Assembly (NCBI GenBank): GCA_951812925.1
Contig: OX638370.1
Coordinates: 83,744,004 to 83,808,003, forward strand
DNA: 64,000 nucleotides
DNA from: Calliopum simillimum
Taxonomy: Eukaryota; Arthropoda; Insecta; Diptera; Lauxaniidae
Direction of reading: 5' to 3'
Of the stretch, positions 32,602 through 45,033 are shown piece after piece. The position numbers and the translations under genes were made by a program. Within the stretch, counting starts at the first letter, position 1; every line of letters begins with the position of its first letter. The notes below the pieces were generated by a model. It saw nothing but the letters and a program-made list of their open reading frames with translations. It searched no databases and was not told where the DNA came from.

Positions 32602-33375
32602 CAACCGCTACAACCGCTGCCTCTTATCGCCCAAACATTCAGATATGCAAAGCAAAATCGAAGACCTTGTCTTGGAATCACAAAAATCCGGCCTAAAAAT
32701 CATCGTATCCAAGACTAAAAACATGAAGATAAACGCAAACAGGGATGACATCACGTTTAGAGCTGGCAGTGATGACATCGAAAACGTCGATAGCTTCACG
32801 TATTTAGGCAGCATTACCTCAATGGATGGTGGAGAAAAAGAGGATATCAACTCAAGAATAGCAATAGTAAAAGGCGCGTTTGCTCAGCTGAACAAAATAT
32901 GGTCTTCTTCCGTTATATCCACCAAAACGAAAGTGCGCGAATGTGAAATCGGTTTGTTACTGAACAACTAACGTACGAGCTGCAAGTATTCGTCAACAAA
33001 TGCTTAAGGCGTATACTCAAGATTTGGTAGCCTCGCACTATATCAAATGCCGAGCTACATCAAAAATGCACTCAGAGGGCTATAGCAAACAAGGTCAAGC
33101 TGCGGAAATAGGGATGGATTGGTCACACTCTCCGGAAACCACACAGCGAAGTTTGTCGCCAGGCTCTTGAGTGGAATCCACAAGGCAGTAGAGCACGTGG
33201 TAGACCCAAAACCAACTGGAAAAGGTCGCTGGAAAGGAAATCTAAGAATCGGGAAAGTCGTGGCAAGAGATCAAAGTCATCGCAAAGGATCGCAACGAAT
33301 GGAGATGTTTCATATTGGCCCTATGCTCCTCCTAGGAGTTAAAGGAGAATACATACATACATACAACCGCTACAA
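32602..33375 (+). pseudogene. 5'-truncated RTE-like LINE copy with 12-bp TSD
   Basis: The insert at 32614-33363 aligns with the longer copy at 60400-61700 from just after its YADDICLLS motif to the 3' end. CAACCGCTACAA occurs at 32602-32613 and 33364-33375, a target-site duplication typical of target-primed reverse transcription. Relative to the longer copy, two deletions of about 16 and 28 bp near 32940 shift the frame, so it is dead. The 3' end is GAGTTAAAGGAGAA followed by (TACA)n. Confidence 0.88.
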
Positions 33376-34634
33376 GGATTTGGAAATACGAATGATGGAA
33401 ATACAACTATGTAGGACATTTTTCGACAGAAATGAGATAACCGCAGAGATAACGGGTGTTGATGGAGTGATCATCAGATGGTTGCAAGTCATCCTCAATG
33501 TCTTGAACTGCAGAGAAAGTGTTAACGCGGAAAAATATGGAATATATGCAACAGTTACATCTGATTTGAACCATAACAAATATCCTGAAAAATTGTTCAC
33601 CTACTCTGAATAAAGTCCTGGCGCACGGTAGAGACATCATTGAATATCAGCTGTTACCAATTGGAGAACTGTCCGAAGAAGCACAAGAATCTAAAAATAA
33701 AGACTATAAAAAATACAGATACATGAATACCTGCAAGAAACGGCAAAACGAAGATCTCTTCAATATATTGGCTATTAATTCCTTAGCGTCCGGTGTGTTT
33801 TTTAAATAAAAATTTTAAATGTTAGAGCCGTTATATTTTTTAGTATACAGAAAAAAAAAATTTAGATGCCTCAATTCGTTTAGAAATTCTAAAGATTTGT
33901 GGTGTGGTGGACTGTAAAATTTTTTAATTACTATAGATTCTTGCGCAGCAACCATAAATTAATCATATTTCATATTTTTAATAATTTTTTTTCTCGGAAA
34001 ATTCTGACTTTGACCATGAATTCCATAACATCCCTAAGGTATAATCAAATTTTGTACAATAAGAGCTGTATTATTTTTCTGTCTATAGCAAAAATCATAA
34101 GGATATCTCAATTCGTTCAGAAGTTATGATTTTTTACTTGTTAGTTCATTAATTTATTCAAGTAAATACAAATAAATTATTTCTAATTAAATTATTTTAA
34201 TTTTCATCAGTTCTCAACTTTTGCACTTTTTCCTGACTTCGTTAATAACACACAAAAAAATGTAATGAACCATTTATTTCTTATATGCAGTCACATGTAC
34301 TTTTTGACGTGGAATTCAACTGCAGAATTGTCAATGAAAACGCTTTTTTCAGGTTCATGGCATTGCCACAAACAAAACTTCGAGTGTTCTTTAGAAGTAG
34401 AAAACTTTTTTTCTTTTCAGAAAGAGAAATTTTTGAAATCGCTAATATTTTGGCTTTATTAGCTTGAAAATTTTATAGCATTTAGTGTTGGAGCACTTTA
34501 TTGGGGATATGGCCACCGCGACGCCATCTTATGAAGACCATCGTGTTGGTCGATATTGAACCATTTTCACTTTCAGCATGGTCTGTCTTATGTCACCAAT
34601 AAACGTTATTCCAACGTACGTCTTTGCATGATAA
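33376..34634. other. Non-coding stretch
   Basis: AT-rich; no gene or repeat I can support. Confidence 0.5.
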
Positions 34635-36375
34635 CACTATGCAACAGCCAAATCTCCCAGTGAATGCCACTATCCATTTCATATGCTGATTCCGAAAATC
34701 CCATTATTTTTTTTTTTTTTTTTTTCGTGTCGTTTTCGAGATATCGGTCATTTTCGGCTTTCGGATCAAAAAAAAAAGATAGTTCCATTTAATACAAATA
34801 TCTCAAGAACTAATGTTTGTATTTAAATGTGTTGTATGTCATATTAAAGGTAATTAAATTACCTACAAATAACATACACATCACTTTTTGGTTGGTTTGT
34901 TAGTTTCGGCGAAATAAATGGATTTCTAAAAAAACATTTTTTTTTTCGAAAAAATTAACAAAAAATCGAAATCAACCGCAGATTTATACAAGAAGAAATA
35001 ACTTTTTTATAATTTTTTTTTGTTTTTGTATCATAGACTATATATTTGTGAAGAAAATAAGATACCACTTAAAAAAATCGATGAGAAAATGCAAAAGTTG
35101 TATACAATTCAATTCAACTACTAAAATGCGTTTTTGCCTATTTTTTTCGGTTTTTTTAGTAAACTGTCGATAATTTGAAACTTTTTGTAAAACGCATGAG
35201 AAAATCCAAAAAATTCTTAAAGTTAGCATTAAAACAAAATACCCGTGTCTCGTCGTTTTTCTCCAGCACGTCAGATTTTTTTTTAATCGATTTTTGAAGT
35301 TTTTTAATCCACTGCACATGAAAAAAACAAAAATAACGCATTCTTGTGTTAAATCGATGCAAATAACTACATATATGATCCTTTCATTTGAGGTGTATCA
35401 TGTGTTCAGTAAACTTATGCAGGATACTACGAGGAATATTTTTGTAGACAATTTTAACCCTCTAAATCCCCCACATGTAGGTCTTTTAACCTAAATGTGG
35501 GGGGTCAAAATGACCCATATGTAAGGGTCTTAGAGGGTTAAAATTTTCTACAAAAATATTCCTCGTAATATCCTGCATAAGTTTACTGAACACATGATAC
35601 ACCTCAAATGTAAGGATCATATACTTATTTGCATCGATTTAACACAAGAATGTGTTATTTTAGTTTTTTTCATGTACAGTGGATTAAAAAACTTCAAAAA
35701 TCGATTAAAAAAAAATCTGACGTGCTGGAGAAAAACGACGAGACATGGGTATTTTGTTTTAACGCTAACTTTAAGAATTTTTTGGATTTTCTCATGCGTT
35801 TTACAAAAAGTTTCAAATTATCGACAGTTTACTAAAAAAAACCGAAAAAAATAGGCAAAAACGCATTTTAGTAGTTGAATTGAATTGTATACAACTTTTG
35901 CATTTTCTCATCGATTTTTTTAAGTGGTATCTTATTTTCTTCACAAATATATAGTCTATGATACAAAAACAAAAAAAAATTATAAAAAAGTTATTTCTTC
36001 TTGTATAAATCTGCAGTTGATTTTGATTTTTTGTTAATTTTTTCGAAAAAAAAAATGTTTTTTTTAGAAATCAATTTATTTCGCCGAAACTAACAAACCA
36101 ACCAAAAAGTGAAGTGAATATTATTTGTAGGTAATTTAATTATCTTTAATATGAGATACAACACATTTGAATACAAATATTGGTTCTTGAGATATTTGTA
36201 TTTAAATAGAACTATCTTTTTTTTTGGTCCGAAAACCGAAAATGACCGATATCTTGAAAACGACACGAAATAAAAAAAAAATAATGGGATTTTCGGAATC
36301 AACAGCCCATTTTACATATAAAATGAATAGTGGCATTCCCTGGGGAAAAAATTTTTACTCATTTGTTGCATAGTG
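34635..36375. mobile_element. Near-complete palindromic MITE, 1741 bp
   Basis: The left half (34635 to about 35470) and right half (about 35530 to 36375) are inverted copies with few mismatches, leaving a loop of only some tens of bases around AATGTGGGGGGTCAAAATG. The ends are CACTATGCAACA and TGTTGCATAGTG (the second with one difference). TA follows the right end and precedes the third copy at 44545, consistent with a Tc1/mariner-type target. No protein is encoded. Relatives are at 44545-45010 and 55225-55520. Confidence 0.85.
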
Positions 36376-38009
36376 TAATTTGCCAAGGTACGCTGAACAT
36401 AAATCCCAAGCACATGTGTTTACTTTGAGAACTGGTTTGCAGCTATCCCTCTAGGAAATTCTATACCTTTAAAAAAAACATCCGATGCATGCCTACGTCA
36501 ACAGTGACCATTAACCTTTTCCCATAGGGTTTGGTTAATGCAACTCTGGATACATATTTATTTGACTAATTGAAATTGATAAAGGGCAATAATTTCAAGC
36601 GTAAATAAATATTCTGAAGTTTTGTTTTGTATCTGAAAAAAAAAGTGACTTGCGATAACAAAAAAAAAATGTTGATGTTGCTGCACTTAATGTAAACATT
36701 ACACTTATGTTTCACGTATTGCTCAGTTTAAATGCAACGCAATTCACTTCACTTGAGCAGCCGCATTATAACTGCTACAAAGAAACGCTTGTCCTTTGTT
36801 TATTTATTTATAAAGTCAGTCTTTTGACTTTTATTTGTAAACTTTAATCAAAATATTATTATCAACATTTCATTTGAATAAGCGATTTTTATAAATTTAC
36901 ATATACAGTAAGAAGCAAAACTGTCATCATGTTTGCTATTTTTGACTTAGTACTGCTATAATGTCCGTTCTGATTACATGACCAGCAAGAAATATGAACC
37001 AAACGGAAGCTTAACCTTTCTTCTATTCAAATATGTGAACAATTTTAGCGAACTTCACACCTTAAAAAAATAATGAACAAAAAACCATTTCGAAAACATG
37101 TTCACAGTTTCGCACCACTTTAACTGAGGTGCGTATAAACCTGGAACGTGAATTTTTCCTTGTTTAAAAAAACGATTCCAATAGATTTTGTTGTGCTGAT
37201 TCCAAAACTGGCCACAGAATCCCTCTACCTCGTCAGAATTGCGTGGTATCCTAATCTTAAAGCGCAAAAAACGACGGTTTTGCTGTTTTTCAAATTAGGT
37301 TCAAGGCCGCAAGGATTTTTTCTGCTCTATTCCGTAAAATACACTTGAACATCTTGCTTTTTTCCTTTCCAAAAAAGTGGTTTGCAAAGTTATGCCCACT
37401 CTAAAATGACATTATGAAATTCCCAAAATTCATATTAAGAGTAATTTAGGTATTTTTTGGCCATATTTCTCCAGAAGGATATGTTTATAAACCACGTATA
37501 CCAATTGAACCATATTAAGATGACATAAATCCAAACCCTGCGGCTATAGCCGTTTTATAAGATTTCGTGATGTCATCTTAGGGTGGGCAAAACTTTGCAA
37601 AGAAAAATCGTAGATGACCATTCACCACTCTTTTGTAAAGGGAAAAAGATTAAATCCATTGTTAAGAAGATTATTTGACAAATTGTCTGGATGCAGATTT
37701 GGACTTAATTTCACTCTTTTGATTGCGCGATTAAACGCTGTGTTTCAATTTGTTTCGTTTCGCTTGTCCAATTAGCAACTTATTATGGACTTCAAATGCA
37801 GCATACGAAACGACAACTCCTGTCTGGACAACAAAAGTTGCCACACCAAAGTTCAGTGAAATTAGTAAAAGAAGCTGTCCAGAGTAGCGAAGACTTTTGC
37901 ACCGATTTGGACACTTAAATAAAATTTTATTCGAACTCGAAACGTCAAAGCTGATATATTCTTCAACATTGTTGCCTTGTTCAACATCTTTCAATTTTTT
38001 AAAAATATG
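36376..38009. other. Non-coding stretch
   Basis: No gene could be supported. A minus-strand frame at 37731-37994 encodes a partly hydrophobic peptide with no family resemblance. Confidence 0.45.
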
Positions 38010-39520
38010 TGTTTTTGATGAAATTCACCTCTTGAGTCGATATAGCAATGTCTCTCTGGCTGGCTGGCAGGCTGTCCGTGGAAATTTTGACAAGCTAAAT
38101 CAATTATATTAAGTAAAGTGACTTCGTTATAAAAGCTCGTGGTAGTGGAAATGAATAAAATCGGTCAACGGACACGCCTACCGCCCATACAAAAAAAAAT
38201 TATATTAAAAACTAAATATTAAGACCATTATTTGCGATAAACCAAGCAAAATACACATAAATCCTAGGGATAGTAAAAACAAGCTATGAGCAAAAACAAG
38301 GTGAATTCAGACAAAGTTTCAAAATGCTATACTGAAAGCGTTTTTTGAGATAGTGAAAACAAATTTTACTCAGACACTATGCCATTGAGTGAATTCGGTC
38401 AAGAGAGCATGGCATCACCCGTACACGGTGAGCTTGAAAAGGGGGAAAGTGAAGCTAAAATGGATCCAAAATCGGCTAATGCAGAAAGTTTCTGTATTGT
38501 TTCTAGATTATAAAAATGTTAAAATTAAAATCCTAGCTGCTTGTCTTCGGAAGTTATGCACATTTTCGTGTTCATGGTATGCACTTGCATGAAAACCATA
38601 TAAAATAAAAAAAATTAAGAAAAAAAAAACAGAACAAACAAATATAAAAATAGTTACATTTAATGTATTTTGCAGTGCTGAATCCGAATCCAGCCTTAAA
38701 ATTGCTGTATCTCATACGATTTTTGAGATATCTTAGCTTAAACAAGGAAAAAAGACAGTTTTTGCTATATTTTGAAGCTATATTACTAGAATATAGAACA
38801 TTTATACGTAGAATCCAATACAATTACTCAAAGCTCTAATTTTTATTCTTTAAAACTTCATTTAAATTATGTCAATAGCTTTATGTTTCTCCGAAATATC
38901 GTAGACTGAAATAGTGAAAAAACATGTTTTTTGCACTTTTTCAACATTTTAGGTTAGGATATCTCCGAGAAAAATAAAGATATCAACATTATTTTAATTA
39001 GGTTTTAAAGAAAAGAGCTTGAGTAATTGTATCGGATTCTACGTATAAATGTTCCGTGTTCAAGCTATATAGCGTCAAAATATAGCAAAAACGGTCTGTT
39101 TTCCTTGTTTAAGCTAAGATATGTCAAAAACCGTATGAAAAAAAGCAATTTTAAGGCTGGATTCGAATTCAGCATTGTAAAATACATTAAATGTAACTAT
39201 TTTTATATTTGTTTGTTCTGTTTTTTTTCTTCATTTTTTTAATTTTATATGGTTTTCATGCAAGTGCATACCATGAACACAAAAATGTGCATAACTTGCG
39301 AAGACGAGCAGCTAGGATTTTAATTTTAACATTTTTATAATTTAGAAACAATACAGAAACTTTCTGCATTAGCCGATTTTGGATCCATTTTAGCTTCACT
39401 TTCCCCCTTTTCAAGCTCACCGTGCGTACAAGTAATATTTTCAAAATACTACAGTGTAGGGTATTTAATTTTTGGCCGGACCAAAGGTAACATCCTTACT
39501 AGTTTTTCTTTTCATGTCTT
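38010..39520 (+). mobile_element. DINE/Helentron-like repeat, copy 2, interrupted
   Basis: It shares with copies 1 and 3 the CCTCTTGAGTCGATATAGC region, the GGCTGGCTGGC microsatellite, CGGTCAACGGACACGCCTAC and ACTGAAAGCGTTTTTTGAGA. It also has the terminal GGTATTTAATTTTTGGCCGG, ending CTAG before T. The 5' end is missing or decayed. A 1-kb palindrome at 38424-39424 is inserted inside one of the GGCATCACCC modules. Confidence 0.75.
38420..39428. mobile_element. Palindromic element (1001 bp) inside DINE-like repeat
   Basis: The element spans 38424-39424. Both ends read CACGGTGAGCTTGAAAAGGG on their own strands, and the arms stay inverted copies almost to the centre near 38925. CGTA flanks it on both sides (38420-38423 and 39425-39428), a possible 4-bp target-site duplication. 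No coding sequence. Its interruption of an otherwise recognisable repeat gives independent support for the boundaries. Confidence 0.82.
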
Positions 39521-41225
39521 ACCGCAGATCAAATTCGAGAACTTCCGAAATTTTAAACTCAGTTTAAAACAGATTCCGCAAACTTTTGTAACGACTTTTC
39601 CGCAGACTCAGCACTAATAGTAAGTTTTTCTTAGGATTAAGACGCCACAAAAATTCTACATCTTTAATGTAACTATTTCGATCATTGATATTTTCGGATT
39701 TTTGACATATAATTTTCATTAGACACAAACATTTTCCCAGACCTTCATCCGTAATTTTCCTCTGTGGGTTTTGAAATCAAATTTCCGAAATTTTTTTTCA
39801 TTTCATCGTCATTTTATAACCTCAGTCGTGCAATGAGTAAAATTTTTTAAAAATATTGAAAGTAAAAATCCTTGCACCCTACGCCCGGAACAATATAAAC
39901 ATTTTTTTTTTTAATGTTATTCATTGTTAGTGGTCACACCATTCTGCTACTCCGGTCATATCCTTGGATGTTACCATACCTCGCAACATTATTGTTGCTA
40001 CCTTTCTTTGCAGTTTTTTCTAAATGTTGTCAATTTCTATTCATTTTCTGCATGATCTTTGATTTCTATCATGACTCGATCGTTTTTATTTTTTATTTTG
40101 TGCTGTTGTTGCTGTTGCTGTTGCTGTTATTTGCTAAATGATCTTTTTTATTATACAATTAGATAACTTTAGTTGTTTAATTTGTTGTAGTTTTAGTTGT
40201 TGTTGTTAAACTGTTTCGATTTCAACATGTGAATGCCGACCGTTGCTTTGATTTTCTGGAAGCAAACTGTTAACACCGCAGTTGCTGATGATTATATAAT
40301 ATAGGTATATACGTAACCGATATCTTTGTCTGGCCATAATTGGGCTGTCTTTTTCGGGGAGTTGCTTGGTTCTTTAATTGAATCACGTTTAAATGCTTAA
40401 TTCACTTATTTTCACAAAATCATGTAAAATTGTTTAGATCGAAAGTTGTCGGTCAGTAAATGTGTAAGTATGTGCATCGATATTCACATAAAACAGTACA
40501 TATAATATAAGACTACCAAACAACATGATTTTCATTTTTTTTTTTTTTTTTCGAAGAAATAAATTTCATGTTCAAAAATTATATAAGGTCCCGAACAGTT
40601 TCTAATATGTACTTGAAAAAGAGAAAACTATTTGTGCAAGAATACCAAAAAAATAGCATTGAAGAACATTGGCGCGGTTTAACAAATTCATAACGGAATT
40701 CTCAACCACGTTTTCCTACTCATGTAAAGTTAGCTCAGTGATTTTCGAAAACCGAAAATTTTTTTAGAGTTCTGGGTCCGTTGGCAATAGTTCTGAAGTT
40801 CTTTCACAAAATTCGAAATAGTTGTGCGAAATTGGACCAAGAATCGGAGGTGTACCGTGTTTTGCTCAGCGCCATGTATTTCACTTAGAGGAATTCTGAT
40901 AACATTTTTGAGCTCACAAGAAAGAATTTTGGAGTTCTTTATAGTTTTTTTTTTTTTTTCAGAAAAAAATTTTTTTTATTAAATTTTTTGCAAAAAAAAA
41001 TTTTGATTACAGATCTGGATAGTGCTCGAAAGTTGTAAAGAAAATCCTAGTTACATTTTTCCAAAATATTGGTACTTTTCATTTTAATCAAAAAATCAAA
41101 AAAATTTGCGGTTTTTTTTCCAAGTATCCGAAAATAAAAATTGTATCGTAGAGGAGTTCTGATTGGAGCTTAAGATTGCGCTCGAAGAGTTCTAAAGAAA
41201 ATGGGTCTGCCGCCCCCTACAATTC
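39521..41225. other. Non-coding stretch
   Basis: No gene. GCTGTTGTTGCTGTTGCTG lies at about 40099-40120, and poly-T runs at 40537 and 40950. Confidence 0.5.
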
Positions 41226-41780
41226 AAAGAAAAAGGTATGTATGTATTCTCCTTTAACTCCTTGGAGGAGCATAGGGCCAATATGAGACGTTTCCATTTG
41301 TTTCGATTCTTTGCGATGACTTTGGACTCTTGCCACGACTTTCCCAATTCTTGTATTTCATTTTCCTGCGACCTTTTCCAGTTGGTTTTGGGTCTAGGGT
41401 CTACCACGTCCCCTACTGCCTTGTGGATTCCACTCAAGAACCTGGCGACAAACTTCGCTGTGTGGTTTCCGGAGAGTGTGACTAATCCATCTCCATTTGC
41501 GCAGCTTGACCTCATTTGCTATAGTCTTCTGATAGCATTTTTGATGCAGCTCGGCATTTGATATAGTGCGAGGCCACCAAACCTTTAGTATACGCCCTAA
41601 GCATTTGTTGACGAATACTTGCAGCTTGTTTGTTAGTTGTTCAATAACAAGACACGTTTCGCACCCATATAACAAAACCGATTTCACATTCGAATCAAAA
41701 ATACGCACTTTCGTTTTGGTGGATGTAACGGAAGAAGACCATATTTTGTTCAGTTGGGCAAACGCGCCTAAAGAAAAAGG
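41226..41780 (-). pseudogene. 5'-truncated RTE-like LINE copy with 11-13-bp TSD
   Basis: On the minus strand, 41769-41237 encodes the LINE C-terminal region (VRIFDSNVKSVLLYGCET, LQVFVNKCLGRILKVWWPRT, WISHTLRKPHSEVCR) in two shifted frames. It ends with the family tail, GAGTTAAAGGAGAATACATA. AAAGAAAAAGG occurs at 41226-41236 and 41770-41780 as a target-site duplication, extendable by TA. Frameshifts make it non-functional. Confidence 0.87.
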
Positions 41781-41816
41781 TAAAGAATTGTATTTTCAAA
41801 AAAAATCTATAGTATG

Positions 41817-43070
41817 TACAGTAGGGGTGTTTTAGTGCACGAATTTCGGATTTTGATACTTGACACCCCTCAATTTTATGAGGTTGGAAAGAAAAATGAG
41901 TTTGCAAAAAAAATTCTGGGGGTGGGGTGAGGGTAAGGGTTGGCGCATCGAGGTCAAAGATGAGAGAAAAGGAGAAACAATTTACTTACAGCCCTACAAG
42001 AGGGGCCATCTCTAGAGGGTTCAAATGTATGACCGACCCACATTATTTTTTCTCCCCCAACATTTTTACCAAGCATACCTACCTTATGTCTCTAACCCCT
42101 AAGGGGGCTTCCATACAAAATTGACATTTTTAGGAAATCGACCCCCACCACTTGCAGGGTGCCCCTAGAAGGGTCAAATGTCTGACCGGCCCCTAATATT
42201 TTTTCCTCCGCAACATTTTTTCCCACCATACTTACCGTCTACCTCTGGATCTTTAGGGTGCTCCCATACAAAACTGACGTCATAGACAAAAAAATATGGA
42301 AAGGAAATCGTCAAATAGGCCCATAACTGCACAGGAGTATCTCCTAGAGGAGTCAAATAAATTACCGACCCCCAATATCCCCCCTCCAAAGTTTCACAGC
42401 TTTTTAAAAAAATCGTAACTTTGTTTGGGAGCCCCCTTAAGGATTAGAAATAGGGGGTAGGTATGCTAAGAAAAAACTTTGAAGGGGGCCTGATGGGGGT
42501 CGGTCATATATTTGACTCCTCTAGGAGTGACTTCTGGGCAGTTATTGGCCTATTTGACGATTTCCTTTCCATATTTTTCATGTCTATGACATCTTTTTTG
42601 TATGGGAGTCCCCTAAAGAGTCAGATATACAAGGTAAGTATGTTGGGGAAAAATGTTGGAAAGGAAAAAATATTAGGGACCAGTCATACATTTGACCCTT
42701 ATAGGGGCACCCAGGGAGTGGTGGGGGTCGATTTCCTAAAAATGTAAATTTTGTATGGGAGCCTCCTTAGGGGTTAGAGATGGGGGGTAAGTATGCTTGG
42801 TAAAAATGTTGGAAGGGGAAAAATAATGTGGGTCGGTCATACATTTGACCCCTCTAGAGGTGACTCCTAAGCATTTGTAGGGCTGTATGTACATTTTTTC
42901 TCTTTTTCTCTCACCTTTGACCTCGATGCGCCAACCTTTACCCTCACCCCACTCCCAAAATTTTTTTTGCAAACTCATTTTTTTTCCCAACTTCACAATA
43001 TTGAGGAGTGTCAAGTATCAAAATGTTGTTACTAAGGATCTCCATACATTCTTAAAACACCTCTAATGTA
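41817..43070. mobile_element. Palindromic TA-flanked MITE, 1250 bp
   Basis: The arms are inverted copies around a centre near 42440. The left end is CAGTAGGGGTGTTTTA and the right end its complement with two mismatches. The arms share TTTTGATACTTGACAC, GCATCGAGGTCAAAG and repeated modules such as GGGGTCAAATGTATGACCG. TA flanks both sides (41817-41818 and 43069-43070). It is non-coding and Tc1/mariner-like by target site. Confidence 0.8.
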
Positions 43071-44260
43071 CAGTGATCACCCATTGCTTCAATATGTTTT
43101 AAACTTTTTTTCTATGTTGCCCATGAAAATTCAGGAAACCTGTTGCAGCAAATATGCAAATCTATAATATATTTCCAAAACTCAAGTCTGAAAATTTTTT
43201 TAATTAATTGCGGTTCTCATTTTCACAGATTTAAAAAGAATGGCAAAACTTTAGTGAGTATGTAAATAAAAATTATATCAAAAATAGAACGAAGTGAGTT
43301 CCGAAGCCAACGGGAAATAGCCAAAATAATTGGAAGATCTCAAAAGTGAGTTTATAATGATATACTGCCACAAAAACAACTATTAAATTGCGGTAGATCA
43401 CGAAAAACAACTGAAAATATGATATTTATTTCGCGCAGGGATCATACCGGGATCTTTTTTAGTCTGCTGTAGTTATCCAAGCAGAGTTTGGAGTTCCAGT
43501 TTCTACCAGAACTGTTAGGCGGCGTTTGGTGGAAAAAAAATCTTTTCTGAAGATCATCACGGAAAGTCACAAGAGGCATGGGAAAAATCGATTAGTATTC
43601 GAAAAATTACAATCAGTTTGTCGGACAAAACAGAAGTCAATTTAATTGAAAGTGATGAAAAAATTGGAAAAGACGTCCAAGAAATACAGTATATAATCCT
43701 TGCTATATCACCAAAACCATCAAACATAAAGGTGGCAATATAATGGTTTGGAGATTTTATATTGCTTGGGGTGGTGTTGGGCCTGTGTAATGCATCAGAG
43801 AAATAATGAAATAAAATTTTTACGTTTGTATCTTGTGGAAAGTCATGTTTGCATATGCTGAATGGAGTATGTCATTAAAATGGTAATTTAAGCTAAATAA
43901 CAACCCAAAACACATTTGCTTTATGAGCTTTTTCCATAAGACTTTTGCGCCAGAATACCGAAAGCCTTAGGAAGTCTTAGAAAGTATTTCTAAAATGTAT
44001 TACGAAAGACTTTCTGCTGTCGTAAACGGAATAGCCCGAATTATTTTTTTATTTTCCCTACTTTTTAATGATTTTTCAACAATGACCCTATATATTTGAT
44101 CCTGAATGATTGTTTTTGTTTTTTATTGCTTAAGGAAATTAATAATTATGTTGAAGTCAATGGAAATGGAAGAACTAAAAAAAAATCTTCCATCAGCTGT
44201 AGTGAGTTATGATGAAAAAGGACAATTTTTCAACTGGCCCTATTTTTTTGTCCGTCACTG
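43071..44260 (+). pseudogene. Decayed Tc1-like transposon
   Basis: The ends are CAGTGATC and TCACTG with TA outside both (43069-43070 and 44261-44262). Across several frames the translation shows a helix-turn-helix (RQIAKIIGRSQK), a GRPRKTTEN hinge, a YITKTIKHKGGNIMVW core segment near 43710 and a terminal KMYYERLSAVVNG near 44000. These are Tc1 transposase landmarks in the right order. Many stops and frameshifts make it a fossil. Its left TA is also the right TA of the palindromic MITE next door. Confidence 0.72.
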
Positions 44261-44544
44261 TATGTATGGTTATATTTTTCAACTTTTCTTCTCAACAGAC
44301 TGAAAATCTAATTACGCCCCCATTCCCTTAACAATTAAAATTGAAAAATAAAGTGTTGAACGTCGTTACAATTCAGTTATAATTGAATACATACCCGTTG
44401 TGCTGAATATGACAAAAAATCGAAGTCGGCGTGAATGTAAACAAATTCACAAAAAAAAAATTCAAATGAAATGTGATTTTTTTATTACTTTTTCGATACA
44501 CTTGAAAAAAAAAATTATTTTTATATTCCTTCAGATTACTATTA

Positions 44545-45010
44545 CACTATGCAACAAATGAGTAAAAATGTTTTCCCCAGGGAATGCCATTCTTCATTTT
44601 ATATGTCAAATGGGCTGCTGATTCCGAAAATTGCATTATTTTTTTTTTTTATTTCGTGTCGTTTTCGAGATATCGGTCATTTTCGGTCTTTGGAACAAAA
44701 AAAAAATGTATGTATGTATGTATGTATTCTCCTTTAACTCCTAGGAGGGGCCAAAAAAAAAATAGTTCCATTTAAATACAAATATCTCAAGAACAAATGT
44801 TTGTATTCAAACGTATTATATGTCATATTAAAGGTAATTAAATTACCTACAAATGACATTCACATCGCTTTTTGGTTGGTTTGTTAGTTTCGGCGAAATA
44901 AATCGATTTCTAAAAAAAACATTTTTTTTTTTCAAAAAAATTAACAAAAAATCAAAATCAACTGCAGATTTATACAAGAAATAACTTTTTTATAATTTTT
45001 TTTTTTTTTT
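44545..45010 (+). mobile_element. Single-arm copy of the 34635-36375 MITE family
   Basis: It begins CACTATGCAACAAATGAG after TA and follows the left arm of the 34.6-kb element (ATTTCGTGTCGTTTTCGAG, GATATCGGTCATTTTCGG, TTGGTTGGTTTGTTAGTTTC). It then dissolves into poly-T near 45000. The second arm is missing. A 46-bp LINE tail is inserted at 44707-44752. Confidence 0.8.
44707..44752 (-). mobile_element. Minimal LINE 3'-end insertion, 46 bp
   Basis: On the minus strand this reads CCTAGGAGTTAAAGGAGAA plus (TACA)n, the last bases of the RTE-like LINE. The host MITE reads A10 directly into TAGTTCC in its other copies. Here A10 occurs on both sides of the insert, as a target-site duplication would. 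The copy is therefore an extreme 5' truncation. Confidence 0.8.
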
Positions 45011-45033
45011 ATTTTTTTTTTTAATTTTTTTTT

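Noticed and set aside
37731..37994. 87-codon minus-strand frame with a hydrophobic stretch (chemoreceptor fragment?)
   Set aside because: No conserved motif, no splice context and only one hydrophobic segment; too weak to annotate.
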